Below are positions 1-8,741 of a DNA stretch of 44,467 bases, piece after piece. The DNA comes from JASLPR01 sp964496475. Its GTDB lineage: Bacteria > Chloroflexota > UBA11872 > VXNJ01. The translations under genes and the position numbers were made by a program. The notes beneath the pieces are model-generated. The model saw only the letters and a program-made list of their open reading frames with translations, was not told the DNA's origin and did no database searches. Every line of letters begins with the position of its first letter. Within the stretch, counting starts at the first letter, position 1. The DNA lies in contig CAZBZS010000015.1 of NCBI GenBank assembly GCA_964496475.1, positions 1 through 44,467 of the forward strand, written 5' to 3'.

Positions 1-63
1 GGCGCGCTGGAAGCCGAAAACCTAGTATCGCAGGAAGACGCGCGGCACGCTGAGGCGGCGGCC

Positions 64-459
64 ATGTCCGAAAAGCGCCTGCAGGATCTCATCATCGGGG
101 CCGCCCGCGACCTGGGCTGGTATGTCTATCACACCCATATCGCCAAGCGCAGCGCCGAGGGCTATCCAGACCTCACCATGGCGAACTCGCGCCTCGGCCG
201 CCATCTCTGGGTCGAGTTGAAGCGGGAAAAGAAAGCAGGCCGGAAACCGGCGCTGACCATCCCCCAGATGGAAGTCCTCGACGTGCTGGCCGAAGTGCAC
301 TCGGAGGTCTACCTGTGGATGCCGCGTGACTGGATCAGCGGGGCAATCGGGACGGCGCTGACGGCGCGGGATCCAGTGGCGGAGGCAGACGCCGCCGGCA
401 CGCTGTGGACCGGGCGGCGCGAGCGACTGGTCGAGCTTGACATAAGAGTGGCAGGGTAG
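64..459 (+). CDS. VRR-NUC domain nuclease-like protein
   Basis: The 131-residue product has the core of the VRR-NUC branch of the PD-(D/E)XK nucleases. GYPDLTM (residues 33-39) carries the metal-binding Asp, and LWVELKREKK (about 49-58) carries the E-x-K pair. Free-standing VRR-NUC proteins of this size are common in phages and prophages and are thought to act on DNA, perhaps Holliday-like structures. That role is family knowledge, not shown here. The frame stays open from base 1 to this ATG (reading EAENLVSQEDARHAEAAA just before it), so the true start may lie upstream of the window. The ATG at 64 has only a weak GAGGCGG upstream. No other phage genes are visible on this side of the edge. 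Confidence 0.75.
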   Translation: MSEKRLQDLIIGAARDLGWYVYHTHIAKRSAEGYPDLTMANSRLGRHLWVELKREKKAGRKPALTIPQMEVLDVLAEVHSEVYLWMPRDWISGAIGTALTARDPVAEADAAGTLWTGRRERLVELDIRVAG

Positions 460-543
460 GGGCGACAGATTAGGCTGGCCTTTACATAATGACAATCAAA
501 TTGCTGATGACAGGGAGCCGGCGACCAGCGAAAACGGAGCCCG

Positions 544-831
544 ATGGACGAAAATAGGCTCCTGGAGCAGGCGCGGCGTGAGTCGGGCCTGAAGCCGGGC
601 GGCGGAGGTCGGATTCGCCGGACCAGCCGCCGGCGGCCGGGGTCGGTGCTGGTCGGGAGCGGCAACGCGTCGCTCTACATTGCGGTGCTGGTGGTGTTCG
701 GCGGGTACACCATCTGGACCACGGCCGACTACTTTCCCCAGGGTCTCTATGGGCATGCTGGGATAGGCGTGTTGATCAGCCTCGCCATGGTGGCGATGTT
801 GGCCTTCTTGATCCGGTCACGGCGCGGCTAG
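544..831 (+). CDS. Small two-helix membrane protein
   Basis: The 95-residue protein starts with a basic, Gly/Arg-rich cytoplasmic-looking segment (about residues 1-38). Two hydrophobic helices follow, at about 41-57 (LYIAVLVVFGGYTIW) and 72-90 (IGVLISLAMVAMLAFLI), and it ends in a positively charged tail. It should sit in the inner membrane as a hairpin with both ends inside. A GGAG motif lies just before the ATG. The family was not recognised. It stands between the nuclease-like gene and a convergent quinone oxidoreductase gene, and shares no obvious operon with either. Confidence 0.6.
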   Translation: MDENRLLEQARRESGLKPGGGGRIRRTSRRRPGSVLVGSGNASLYIAVLVVFGGYTIWTTADYFPQGLYGHAGIGVLISLAMVAMLAFLIRSRRG

Positions 832-858
832 TACCGAGTCGGCGCCGGGGCCGCCGGT

Positions 859-1842
859 CTACGGCCGGATGACCAGCTTGCCGATGCTGCGGCTGGTCTC
901 CATCGCGGCGTGGGCGTCGGAAGCCGTTTCCAGCGTGAACTCGCCGCCGATGCGCAGCTTGAGAGCGCCGCTCCGGTAGAGCGCGAACAATTCGTCGCTA
1001 CGCGCCCGTAGTTGCGGTCCGAACAGGTAGAACGTGGTGACCCCGGCCGTGATGAAGACCGTGTTGCGGGCCAGCATCCGCAGCGGCAACTCCGTGGCCG
1101 GACCGCCGGTGAAGCCGCCCGACTTGTAGCCGTAGAGGATGCAGTGCCCGCGCGGGCGGACGCTGCCGATCGAGCGCCCGATGGTGTCGTTGCCGATGCC
1201 GTCGTAGACCACGTCGACGCCCTTGCCGTCGGTGAGTTCCAGGACGGCGTCCTGGAAGTCGGTCTCTTTGTAGAGGATGGCGTGATCGGCGCCGATTTCG
1301 CGCACATAGTCCGCCTTCTCGGCCGAGCCGACGGTCCTAAAGACGGTGGCGCCGGCGGCTCTGGCGAGTTGCACCGCGATCTGACCCACGCCACCGGCGC
1401 CGGAATGGATCAGGCAGGTCTCCCCGGCGGAGGGCGGATACATGCCGCGGGTGAGCGCGTGGGCGGTGAGTCCCTGCAGGGCCATGGCGGCCGCCGCGGG
1501 CGAGGGGATGTCGTCGGGAACCGGCACCAGGCGGGCGGCCGGAGCGATAGCGAACTCGGCGTAGGTACCGGGGGTTCCCGGGTTCCAGAAGGAGACCCGC
1601 TCGCCGACCGCGATTCCGCTGACGTCGGCGCCGATCTCGGTGAGGGTGCCGACGCCTTCGGTGCCGAGGATCATGGGAACGGTGGTCCCGCGCTCGCCGC
1701 GGCGATGGTCGATGTCGGCGAAGTTGACCCCGGCCACCTCGATTTCGATAAGGGTCTCGTCGGCGCCGGGTTCGGGCCGCGGGACGTCGGTCAGTTGCGG
1801 AACTTCGGGTCCGCCGAATCGATCGATCTGTACCGCGCGCAT
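859..1842 (-). CDS. Quinone oxidoreductase-like MDR, zinc-independent
   Basis: The 327-residue protein belongs to the medium-chain dehydrogenase/reductase superfamily. The N-terminus MRAVQIDRFGGPEV and the segment VAGVNFADIDHRRG are typical of the NADPH:quinone reductase branch, which lacks the zinc ligands of alcohol dehydrogenases. The nucleotide-binding fold is marked by HSGAGGVGQIAVQLA (about residues 145-159). Such enzymes reduce quinones or alpha,beta-unsaturated carbonyls with NADPH in the cytosol; the actual substrate is not predictable. Its ATG has a strong GGAGG six bases upstream. It is divergent from the epimerase gene that starts at 1963, with about 120 bases between them. Confidence 0.85.
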   Translation of the reverse strand: MRAVQIDRFGGPEVPQLTDVPRPEPGADETLIEIEVAGVNFADIDHRRGERGTTVPMILGTEGVGTLTEIGADVSGIAVGERVSFWNPGTPGTYAEFAIAPAARLVPVPDDIPSPAAAAMALQGLTAHALTRGMYPPSAGETCLIHSGAGGVGQIAVQLARAAGATVFRTVGSAEKADYVREIGADHAILYKETDFQDAVLELTDGKGVDVVYDGIGNDTIGRSIGSVRPRGHCILYGYKSGGFTGGPATELPLRMLARNTVFITAGVTTFYLFGPQLRARSDELFALYRSGALKLRIGGEFTLETASDAHAAMETSRSIGKLVIRP

Positions 1843-1962
1843 GTTTGTCCTCCTCAGGCTCGCTCGCCGGCTACCGGTCCGAGAGGTTTCCGCAAAGGCG
1901 GCGCCGCCGGATAGGATGCCCGGCGAAGATCGGATGGGACGTAGCGAAGGGAATTGGCAGCG

Positions 1963-2901
1963 ATGCGGATACTGATCACCGGCGGCAAGGGAAACCTGGG
2001 CGGGCGGCTGGCGGCCAGGCTGATGGCGCGGGGGGATGCGGTGACGTTGTTCGATGTGCGTGACGACGCCAAGGAAGACCTGCTGGGGGCTCGGCAGTGC
2101 CGGACGGTGATCGGCGATATCTCAGATCGAGATGGCTTTTACGAGGCGGTCAGCGCGGAGGGCTTCGATTCGATATTCCATCTGGCGGCGATACTTTCGG
2201 CGGATGCGGAAGAGGACGCGATTCGGGCCTGGAACGTGAACATGGAAGGGACGAGAAACGTTCTGGGGGCGGCGGTGAAATTCGGGATCGGGCGAGTGGT
2301 GTTTACCAGCACGGTGGCGAGTTTTGGGGCGAATTTACCGGAGCCGGTGAGCGTGGACGCGCCGCAGTGGCCGGAGAGCCTGTACGGGGCGAGCAAGGTC
2401 GCGGGGGAGCGGCTGGGAGTCTATTACCATCATCGCTTCGGGCTGGATTTTCGAGGCTTGCGCTTACCGGCGGTGATGGCGCCGCATGGCGCTGGGGGCG
2501 GGGCGAGCGCTTACTGCTCGCAACTATACGTGGACGCGGTTCGACATGGCGCCTACGAGTTTTACCTCAAGCCGACGACGGGCACGGCGGTGATATATAT
2601 CGACGACGCGGTGCGGGCTTTGATGGGGATTCACGATGCAAGGGAAGGCGATCTGCGGCGACGGGTATACCAGGTACACGGGGTGAGTCCGTCGGCGGAG
2701 GAGATGGCGGCGGCGGTGCTGGAGAGAATGCCGGAAGTGAATTTCACGTACAGAGCCGATCCGGCGAGGGACGCGATCGTGCAGAGCTGGCCGTTCGCGT
2801 TGGACGATGCCGAATCGGCGCGTGACTGGAGCTGGGAGGCGGAGTTGGATCTGGTGGCGATGACGGAACGGATGCTGGCGGCGCTGACGGCTGAGGGCTA
2901 G
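1963..2901 (+). CDS. NAD-dependent epimerase/dehydratase (extended SDR)
   Basis: An extended short-chain dehydrogenase of 312 residues. The N-terminal MRILITGGKGNLGGRL holds the GxxGxxG dinucleotide loop. STVASFG supplies the catalytic Ser/Thr region, and YGASK (near residue 142) the Tyr-x3-Lys pair. Relatives act on nucleotide sugars or sugar acids, for example UDP-glucose 4-epimerase or D-erythronate dehydrogenase; which applies here cannot be told. The ATG at 1963 was chosen because GAAGGGA lies about 11 bases upstream and places the Rossmann loop at the very N-terminus; a TTG at 1954 would add three residues. Its stop is convergent with the lipocalin-like gene. Confidence 0.85.
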   Translation: MRILITGGKGNLGGRLAARLMARGDAVTLFDVRDDAKEDLLGARQCRTVIGDISDRDGFYEAVSAEGFDSIFHLAAILSADAEEDAIRAWNVNMEGTRNVLGAAVKFGIGRVVFTSTVASFGANLPEPVSVDAPQWPESLYGASKVAGERLGVYYHHRFGLDFRGLRLPAVMAPHGAGGGASAYCSQLYVDAVRHGAYEFYLKPTTGTAVIYIDDAVRALMGIHDAREGDLRRRVYQVHGVSPSAEEMAAAVLERMPEVNFTYRADPARDAIVQSWPFALDDAESARDWSWEAELDLVAMTERMLAALTAEG

Positions 2902-2922
2902 GAGCCGCCGGCTCCGTTCAGA

Positions 2923-3372
2923 TCAAGTGCCGGCCCTTTGCCAGATGATTCGCCCGGTGCCGGTGCTCCCGTCCAGGGACATGGGTGGGGTGGTGAGAGT
3001 GAGCCGGTCGCCGTTCAGGTCGACGTAGCGCTCGATGGTGACACCGCTGCGATTGGGGAGCAGGCTGATCTCGACGATGTGCAGGACGCGATCGGAGAGT
3101 ACCTCGTAGCGGCCGCTGTAGGTGAGGTAGGAGCGCGCAGCGGCTGCCTGTTGCTCGACGGAGCCGCCCTGGAAGTCGTTGGCGTCGTAAGTTGAACGTG
3201 AAGAGTTCATGATGGCCACGTGCATGAAGCCGTCGGCAGTGTAAGTGATGAGCCCGGTCGGCTTTTCCCCGTAGGGATGAAACTCGTAGCCTGCGTCCGG
3301 CGCGAAGATATACGCGACCAGTCGCCAGGTGCCTACAAGATCCGCTGGATTCTCGATATGGCTGGTTGGCAA
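2923..3372 (-). CDS. Lipocalin-like domain protein
   Basis: The 149-residue protein opens with LVGTWRLVAYIF, the G-x-W motif that starts lipocalin-like barrels. It continues as alternating strands (GLITYTADGFMHVAIM, YLTYSGRYEV, VTIERYVDLNGDRLTLTTPP), which fits the bacterial lipocalin-like family (Pfam Lipocalin_5). No signal peptide is visible, so it is probably cytosolic. Family members bind small hydrophobic ligands or act as small hydrolases or cyclases, and no function is assigned here. The start is TTG with AGGAAAGG upstream. It lies 58 bases behind the MDR gene and is probably the last gene of the minus-strand operon that begins with the GH51 gene. Confidence 0.7.
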   Translation of the reverse strand: MPTSHIENPADLVGTWRLVAYIFAPDAGYEFHPYGEKPTGLITYTADGFMHVAIMNSSRSTYDANDFQGGSVEQQAAAARSYLTYSGRYEVLSDRVLHIVEISLLPNRSGVTIERYVDLNGDRLTLTTPPMSLDGSTGTGRIIWQRAGT

Positions 3373-3430
3373 AGCGCGTTGCCTTTCCTGGTCTGAGTGG
3401 TCGGCGGGCTGCGTGGGTGGGATGTGGGCT

Positions 3431-4349
3431 TCAGTCAGCCGGGCCGTGGATTACGATCTTGCCGAAGTGGTCGGCCGCTCGCATCATGCGGAGGGCGTCG
3501 GGGAGCTGCTCGAACGGGAATTCGGCTCCGATGACCGGACGGATTTCATGGGTGTTGAGGAAGACAACCAAATCGTCGAAGTGACTGCGAGAATCTACGT
3601 AAATACCGGCAATGGTGATGCGGCGGGACAAAAGAGCACGGGTTTCGATTTCGCCGGCGCCGCCGGTCAGAACGCCAAAAAGAGCGATGACTCCGCCGGA
3701 GCGGGTGGCTTTGATAGAGTTTGGCAGGGTCCCGGAACCTCCGGCCTCCAGGATCAGATCGGCGCCCGATCCGCCGGTGAACTCGCGGATGGGACGGTGC
3801 CAGTCGGGCTCGTCGACGTAGTTCACGGTTAGCGCGGCGCCAAGTTCGCGGGCGCGGGCGAGTTTCTCATCGCTCTTGCTGGTCACCACCACCTGAGCGC
3901 CCATGGCGGTGGCCAATTGCAGGCCGAATATGGAGACACCGCCAGTGCCGAGAACGACGACGGTCTTTCCTTCCAGAGGGCCGGCGGTGGCGAGCGAACT
4001 CCAGGCGGTTAGCCCGGCGATGGGTAGGGTGGAAGCTTCGGCGAAGGAGTAGTTCCGAGGCATTGGAAGGACGGCGCGGCCGGGAAGCACTACCCGCTCC
4101 GCGGCGACACCGGGTCCGGGGGAGCCGAGGGTGGTCTTCTGATATTCGTCCCGGTACGGACCGTCGATCCAGTCGNNNNNNNNNNCCGCGGATGTAGCTG
4201 CCTTCGATGGTGGAGAGATCACGATAATTCAGGCTGATGGCGCGGACGTGGAGGAGGACCTCGTCGGCGCCCGGGGACTCGTCGGGGCGCAAGACGAGGC
4301 GCAGATTGTCCACGCCGTAATCGGTAAGTTCGAAAGTTTTTACTGACAC
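3431..4349 (-). CDS. MDR alcohol dehydrogenase, interrupted by assembly gap
   Basis: Two reading-frame pieces on either side of a 10-N gap form one medium-chain dehydrogenase. The N-terminal piece starts MSVKTFELTDYGV (GTG at 4349) and runs to LNYRDLSTIEGSYIR. The C-terminal piece runs from DWIDGPYRDEYQKTTLG through the cofactor site VVVLGTGGVSIFGLQLA to HGPAD. Related enzymes have roughly 40 residues between these points, including the PLSDGAGEV-type segment and GDRV, so the gap probably hides more than 100 bases (family-based inference). The frame change across the gap is therefore not a mutation. These proteins oxidise or reduce alcohols, quinones or enones with NAD(P). It starts 22 bases after the ThDP enzyme gene in the same operon. 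Confidence 0.8.
4176..4185. other. Assembly gap (10 N)
   Basis: Ten undetermined bases inside the MDR dehydrogenase gene. Ten is a conventional placeholder and not a measured length; comparison with the protein family suggests the real missing stretch is longer. Confidence 0.98.
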
Positions 4350-4371
4350 GTCGGGTTTCGTCCTGGTTCGC

Positions 4372-6120
4372 TCATGTGTACAGCCTTTCGGTGCCGCGCG
4401 GTTTTGGGGTGGGTTCATTACGGCCCGGTTCGTACCAGGCGCCGGCTACGGGCGGATGGATCGCGTCGGCGTCCACGATCATATCCACCACACAGGGCCG
4501 GCCGCACTTGAGAGCGTGGCGAAGGGCGTCCTCGACCTGGTCGTGCCGGGTGACGGCGATCCCCTCGGCCCCCATGGATCGGGCCATCGCGGCGAAATCG
4601 ACGCGGGAGGTGTACTCGGTGCCGATGGTTCTGCCGCCGAAGTCGGCGAGCTGGCCGTCGCGGATCGCGGCGAGAGCAAGATTGTTGTACACGAGCCATA
4701 CGACGGGTGTGTCCCACTCAACGGCGGTGGCGATCTCCTGGCAGACCATCAGGAAGCCGCCGTCGCCAGTGATGGACACGGCGGGCAGGTCTGGCCGGGC
4801 GAGTTTCGCCCCGATGATGGCGGCCGGCCCCCAGCCCATGGGAGTCCAGCCGCCCGGGTTGAGGAAGTGGCCGCCCTCCAGTATCGGGTAGTGACAGGAG
4901 AAGTAGTGGGCGTGGTTGCCGGTGTCGACGCTCATGATGGACTCGGCGGGCAGCACTTTGCGCACCTGCTCGGTGATCCGGAGAGGCTGCATGGGCTCGG
5001 CGCCGGGCGGCGTCAGTTCGAGATGGAATTTGCCCTTCGCGGAGGACACGAGCTGAGTCGAGTCAGCAGCGCCGGGGCGACCGCCAAGCGCCTGGACCTC
5101 GGCCAGCAAATCCTCCAGCACGGCCCGGGCGTCGCCTACCAGGCCGACCTCTACCGGGTAGGTGCGACCCATCTCGCGCGGTTCGGGATCGATCTGGATA
5201 ATCTTGTTTTCCTTGACGAAGGGCAGACCCTCGGTCCACCAGCTGGTGGACTGGTCGGAGAAGCGGTAGCCGATGGCGAGGATTACGTCGGCGTGCTCGC
5301 GTATCAGTTCGTGGGCGACCGGGTGACCAAGCCAACCGGACATGCCGACGGCGAGGGGGTGGTCCTCGGGTACGGCGCCCTTGCCGACGAAGGAGCTGGA
5401 CATGGGGGCGCCAAGGGCCTCGGCTAGGGCGATGGTGGCCTCCCCGGCGTCGGAGAGGCGGACACCGTTGCCGACCATGATGACGGGCAGGGTGGCGTTG
5501 GCGAGCAGGCGGGCGGCGCGTGCTGTCACTTCGCGTCCGGCGCGCTGGCGTCGGTCCTCGGGAAAGGTGTCAGGCGCTTCGGGGGGCACGTCGCATTCGG
5601 CGGCCTGCACGTCCCAGGGGATTTCGATGGCGACAGGACCGGGACGGCCAACCCGGGCGGTGGTGAAGGCTTTGCGGACGGCGGAGGGAATCATGGCGGC
5701 ATCCCAGGCGGACCAGATGTGCTTGGTTACCGGTTGCAGCATCTGGGTGAAGGCCTGGTCGATGGTGGAGGAGTCGGGTCGGGAGGTTTCCTGCAGCTGG
5801 CCGCGCCCAAGCCAATCGCGGATGGGCGAGCCGACTATGGCTAGGATCGTCGATGAGGTGGACATGGCGGTGCCGAGTCCCATGATCATGTTGGCGGCGC
5901 CGGGTCCGACGGAGGCGCAGCAAACACCCATACGGCTGGCGATGCGTGAGTAACCGTCGGCGATGTGGGCGGCGGCCTGCTCGTGGCGGACGAGTTTGAA
6001 GTCGATGCTCGAATCGACGAGCGCGTCCAGGATGTTGGTGTTGCCGTGCCCGGGGATGCCGAATACATATTCGACGCCGTGCCGCTCAAGGGCGTCTACC
6101 AGTACGTGAGCTCCGTTCAC
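4372..6120 (-). CDS. ThDP-dependent enzyme, acetolactate synthase-like
   Basis: The 582-residue protein has the three-domain layout of thiamine diphosphate enzymes. The N-terminal pyrimidine domain has the catalytic Glu in RHEQAAAHIADGYSR (E47). A central domain follows, then a C-terminal pyrophosphate domain with GDGGF (452-456) and the paired Asn of VYNN (479-480) that bind Mg-ThDP. Overall it resembles the catalytic subunit of acetolactate synthase and its relatives (2-hydroxyacyl lyases, benzoylformate or oxalyl-CoA decarboxylases). Its place between a Gfo/Idh dehydrogenase and an MDR dehydrogenase, with no ilvN-like regulatory subunit, argues for a catabolic C-C lyase or decarboxylase rather than branched-chain amino acid synthesis. 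That is inference. The start is GTG, sharing GTGA with the stop of the upstream gene, so translation is probably coupled. Confidence 0.85.
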   Translation of the reverse strand: MNGAHVLVDALERHGVEYVFGIPGHGNTNILDALVDSSIDFKLVRHEQAAAHIADGYSRIASRMGVCCASVGPGAANMIMGLGTAMSTSSTILAIVGSPIRDWLGRGQLQETSRPDSSTIDQAFTQMLQPVTKHIWSAWDAAMIPSAVRKAFTTARVGRPGPVAIEIPWDVQAAECDVPPEAPDTFPEDRRQRAGREVTARAARLLANATLPVIMVGNGVRLSDAGEATIALAEALGAPMSSSFVGKGAVPEDHPLAVGMSGWLGHPVAHELIREHADVILAIGYRFSDQSTSWWTEGLPFVKENKIIQIDPEPREMGRTYPVEVGLVGDARAVLEDLLAEVQALGGRPGAADSTQLVSSAKGKFHLELTPPGAEPMQPLRITEQVRKVLPAESIMSVDTGNHAHYFSCHYPILEGGHFLNPGGWTPMGWGPAAIIGAKLARPDLPAVSITGDGGFLMVCQEIATAVEWDTPVVWLVYNNLALAAIRDGQLADFGGRTIGTEYTSRVDFAAMARSMGAEGIAVTRHDQVEDALRHALKCGRPCVVDMIVDADAIHPPVAGAWYEPGRNEPTPKPRGTERLYT

Positions 6121-7241
6121 GCCGGGTCTCCCTGTCCGTGCTTGCCGGCGCGGGTGTCGTTGAAGAGCTGCCGGAAGTCGAATTCATTTTTTAACGGAAG
6201 AGTTATCTTGCGGCCGGTCCAAGAAGAGTAAAAGGTGGCGTTGATGGCTTCGATGGCCCTAAGACCGTTGATGCCGGGGGTGCGAGGTTTGGCATCGGTG
6301 CGGGCGCAGTCGATAAAGTGCTGCAATTCGACTGTGTATCGACCGTTCTCGGCCAGCTCCACGTCGAGGTTCCGGTGATTCCAGAGGGTGATGTCCTGGC
6401 AGCGACGATCGTCGGTGTGGTGGACCATGCGGAAGGGATCGGCGGACTTGAAGCTGAACTCCTTGCTGAAATCGATTTCCAGGGTTCCCTGGCTGCCGAT
6501 GAGGCTGTATCGCTCGACGACCGGTCCGTGGCGGATGCGCGACATCAGATGGACGCTGCTGGCGCCGCTCTCGTGGCGCATAAGGGCCGAACCGTGATCT
6601 TCAATTTGTTTTTCGGGCGAGGTGAGCTGAATCTCGCCGCTGACGTGGGTGATGTCGCCTAGCCACCAGCGGCAGAGATCGATCGTGTGGCTGCCATGGT
6701 CCTGAAATACGCCGCCCCAGGTCTGAGGTTGCTCGCGGCTCATGTTTAACCGAGCGATATGCGGTCGGGGAAAAGACCAGTCGCAGCGGACTTCGATCAT
6801 CTCGCCGAGCTCGCCGGCGCGGACCATTTCGGTGGCCTTGAGGAAACTTTTGTCAAAGCGTTTCATGAAACCGACCATTAGAATTCGATCGACTTTCGTG
6901 GCGGCGTCGACCATGGCCCGGCACTCCCGAACCGAACGCGCCATGGGCTTCTCGCAAAGCACGTGCAGCCCGCGTTGGACGGCGGCGATGGTCTGCTCGG
7001 CATGTACCCAGACGGGTGAGGCGACGATAACGGCGTCGAGGTCGGCGTCCCAGAGGTCATCGAGAGTTGGGACGGCACGGCCGTCTCCGATCAGGCGCTG
7101 GAGATCGCGGGCGTTGTCCGGCTCGGGGTCCCAGAGCGCGGTCAACTCGACGTTGCGCAGATGTCGCCAGACCGGGGCATACATGACCTGAGCGCCGCCG
7201 GGTCCGCAGCCGATAATCCCGACTTTCACCGTATCCGGCAA
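6117..7241 (-). CDS. Gfo/Idh/MocA family oxidoreductase
   Basis: The 374-residue NAD(P)-dependent sugar dehydrogenase-type protein has the Rossmann loop GIIGCGPGG (residues 8-16) and the hallmark Glu-Lys-Pro at 97-99, whose Lys contacts cofactor and substrate. A C-terminal substrate-binding sheet follows, with DHGSHTIDLCRWWLG. The family oxidises or epimerises sugars, inositols and their derivatives in the cytosol; the substrate here is unknown. The TTG start at 7241 is preceded by a near-perfect AGGGAGG seven bases away, which decides it over the GTG four codons downstream. Its stop overlaps the start of the ThDP enzyme by four bases, and it follows the sulfatase-like gene by 66 bases. Confidence 0.88.
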   Translation of the reverse strand: MPDTVKVGIIGCGPGGAQVMYAPVWRHLRNVELTALWDPEPDNARDLQRLIGDGRAVPTLDDLWDADLDAVIVASPVWVHAEQTIAAVQRGLHVLCEKPMARSVRECRAMVDAATKVDRILMVGFMKRFDKSFLKATEMVRAGELGEMIEVRCDWSFPRPHIARLNMSREQPQTWGGVFQDHGSHTIDLCRWWLGDITHVSGEIQLTSPEKQIEDHGSALMRHESGASSVHLMSRIRHGPVVERYSLIGSQGTLEIDFSKEFSFKSADPFRMVHHTDDRRCQDITLWNHRNLDVELAENGRYTVELQHFIDCARTDAKPRTPGINGLRAIEAINATFYSSWTGRKITLPLKNEFDFRQLFNDTRAGKHGQGDPA

Positions 7242-7307
7242 CTTGGGCCTCCCTCTGTGGCGTCCGCTCTTGCCGGAGCCGTTGTGAATTTCATCGCGAT
7301 GGCGCGG

Positions 7308-8717
7308 CTAGGGCGTCATTCCTGAGCTCATCTCATAGGCGCCCTGTACGCCGAGGACATTTTTTCCGTCCGACACCTGGCCGTGATTGCGACCCTCGCC
7401 GGGACGGCCGAGCTGAAAATAGATCGCGCCGTAGCGATTGCGCAGGTCGGCAGCGACATCAGCGCGGGCCGCGATCAGATTGTTTTGTTCGTGAGGGTCG
7501 TTGTCCAGATCGTACAGTTCATCCATCTCGTCATCCGGGCGCACGATGAGGCTCCAGCGCTTGTTGCGTATGCAGCGATCGACACCTTCGTGGTACCCGA
7601 CCAGGATGGTCTCGCGGTGATCGTCGCTGTCGCCTTCGATGGCGGCGCGCAGACTGCTGCCGTGCATGTCGTGGGTGGAACCGGCAAGGCCCATATAGTC
7701 CAAAACGGTGGGCAGGAAGTCGTGGTATTGAGCGAGAGCAGTCACGCGGCGGCCGCCGTTGCGCCCTCCAGGGAGTCGGATCATGAACGGCACCTTCAAA
7801 AGCTCGTTGTACATTCGATCGGCGCCCTTGAGGAACTTGCCGTGGTCGGCGAGGGGGTGGCCGTGGTCACCCATCAGCACGATGACGGAATCGTCGTAGT
7901 AACCGTCTTCTTCAAGGGTGTCGAAGACGCGACCCAGCGCATCGTCTACGGCAGCCGTTTCGCCGGCGTACAAACCGCGAATGTGACGGATCTGCTCCGG
8001 GGTAGCCCAATCTTCGGCCGGACCGCCCATGGGCATCACGAGGCGCGGCCCCTTGTAATCGGGATCTGTGTAGGTATCGAACTTCGCGGGAGGGTCCCAC
8101 GGCTCGTGCGGGTCGAAGCAATCCATCCAGAAGAAGACCTTGTCGTGGTCGCGGTTGCTGCTCAGCCAGCGGGCGGTGATATCTGTTAGCTGGGGGGCGA
8201 ACCACTTTTCGGCTGTATCGAAATCATCGGTGTTGGCGAGGAACTGTGCGACCCGGCCTCGCCAGAGCTCGTCATAGGCGTCGTTAACGTAGTCGTTGAG
8301 ATCGCGGCGAGATGGCTGGGAGCGGTAAGGATCGTATTCTTGGCCTCGGACCCACTGATAAGAGTGGTAATACTGGTGGTAGGTCATGCCGCCGGCGCGG
8401 TAGTGGTAGACATCCGAGGCGAGTCCGTTGACGTAGCCCTCCAGAGCGGTGATCTGGGGAAGAGAGACGTCGTTTTCAGAAAGGGGCGACCAGGGACGGT
8501 TGATGAGCGTGCGATTACCGGTGACCAGAGCGGCGCGGGCCGGGATGGTCGGCAGGGCTTCGGCATACATGTTGTCGAAGACGACGGCACCGGCGGCGAA
8601 TTTGTCGATGTTAGGGGTCTTGCACGCCGTGACGTCGTCGAACGCGGCATTACCCTGATTGTAGAAGCTGACGTGATCCTGCCGGAGGCTGTCCAGTACC
8701 AGGACGATGAGATTCAA
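7308..8717 (-). CDS. Sulfatase-like hydrolase with Thr in the nucleophile position
   Basis: A 469-residue member of the alkaline phosphatase/sulfatase fold (Pfam Sulfatase). Metal ligands are visible at the N-terminus (VLVLDSLRQDH, D9 and D14) and in GDHGHPLADHGK (D284, H285 onward). The signature expected as C/S-x-P-x-R reads T57-I-P-A-R61 followed by AALVTG, so the residue that sulfatases convert to formylglycine is Thr. Thr is the normal nucleophile in phosphodiesterases and phosphoethanolamine transferases of this fold. The protein may therefore cleave phosphate esters, or may lack classical sulfatase activity. No signal peptide is seen, so it is cytosolic. It lies 24 bases behind the GH51 gene. 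Confidence 0.85.
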   Translation of the reverse strand: MNLIVLVLDSLRQDHVSFYNQGNAAFDDVTACKTPNIDKFAAGAVVFDNMYAEALPTIPARAALVTGNRTLINRPWSPLSENDVSLPQITALEGYVNGLASDVYHYRAGGMTYHQYYHSYQWVRGQEYDPYRSQPSRRDLNDYVNDAYDELWRGRVAQFLANTDDFDTAEKWFAPQLTDITARWLSSNRDHDKVFFWMDCFDPHEPWDPPAKFDTYTDPDYKGPRLVMPMGGPAEDWATPEQIRHIRGLYAGETAAVDDALGRVFDTLEEDGYYDDSVIVLMGDHGHPLADHGKFLKGADRMYNELLKVPFMIRLPGGRNGGRRVTALAQYHDFLPTVLDYMGLAGSTHDMHGSSLRAAIEGDSDDHRETILVGYHEGVDRCIRNKRWSLIVRPDDEMDELYDLDNDPHEQNNLIAARADVAADLRNRYGAIYFQLGRPGEGRNHGQVSDGKNVLGVQGAYEMSSGMTP

Positions 8718-8741
8718 GTTGCTACTCCCTCTTTCATATAT

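Noticed and set aside
1012..1914. 300-residue plus-strand open frame opposite the quinone oxidoreductase gene
   Set aside because: It is antisense to a well-supported gene, rich in Gly/Arg/Asp low-complexity residues and shows no family pattern; a shadow of GC-rich coding DNA.
3867..4418. Frameshift pseudogene in the MDR dehydrogenase
   Set aside because: The frame change coincides with the run of ten N, so it reflects an assembly gap of unknown length, not a mutation.
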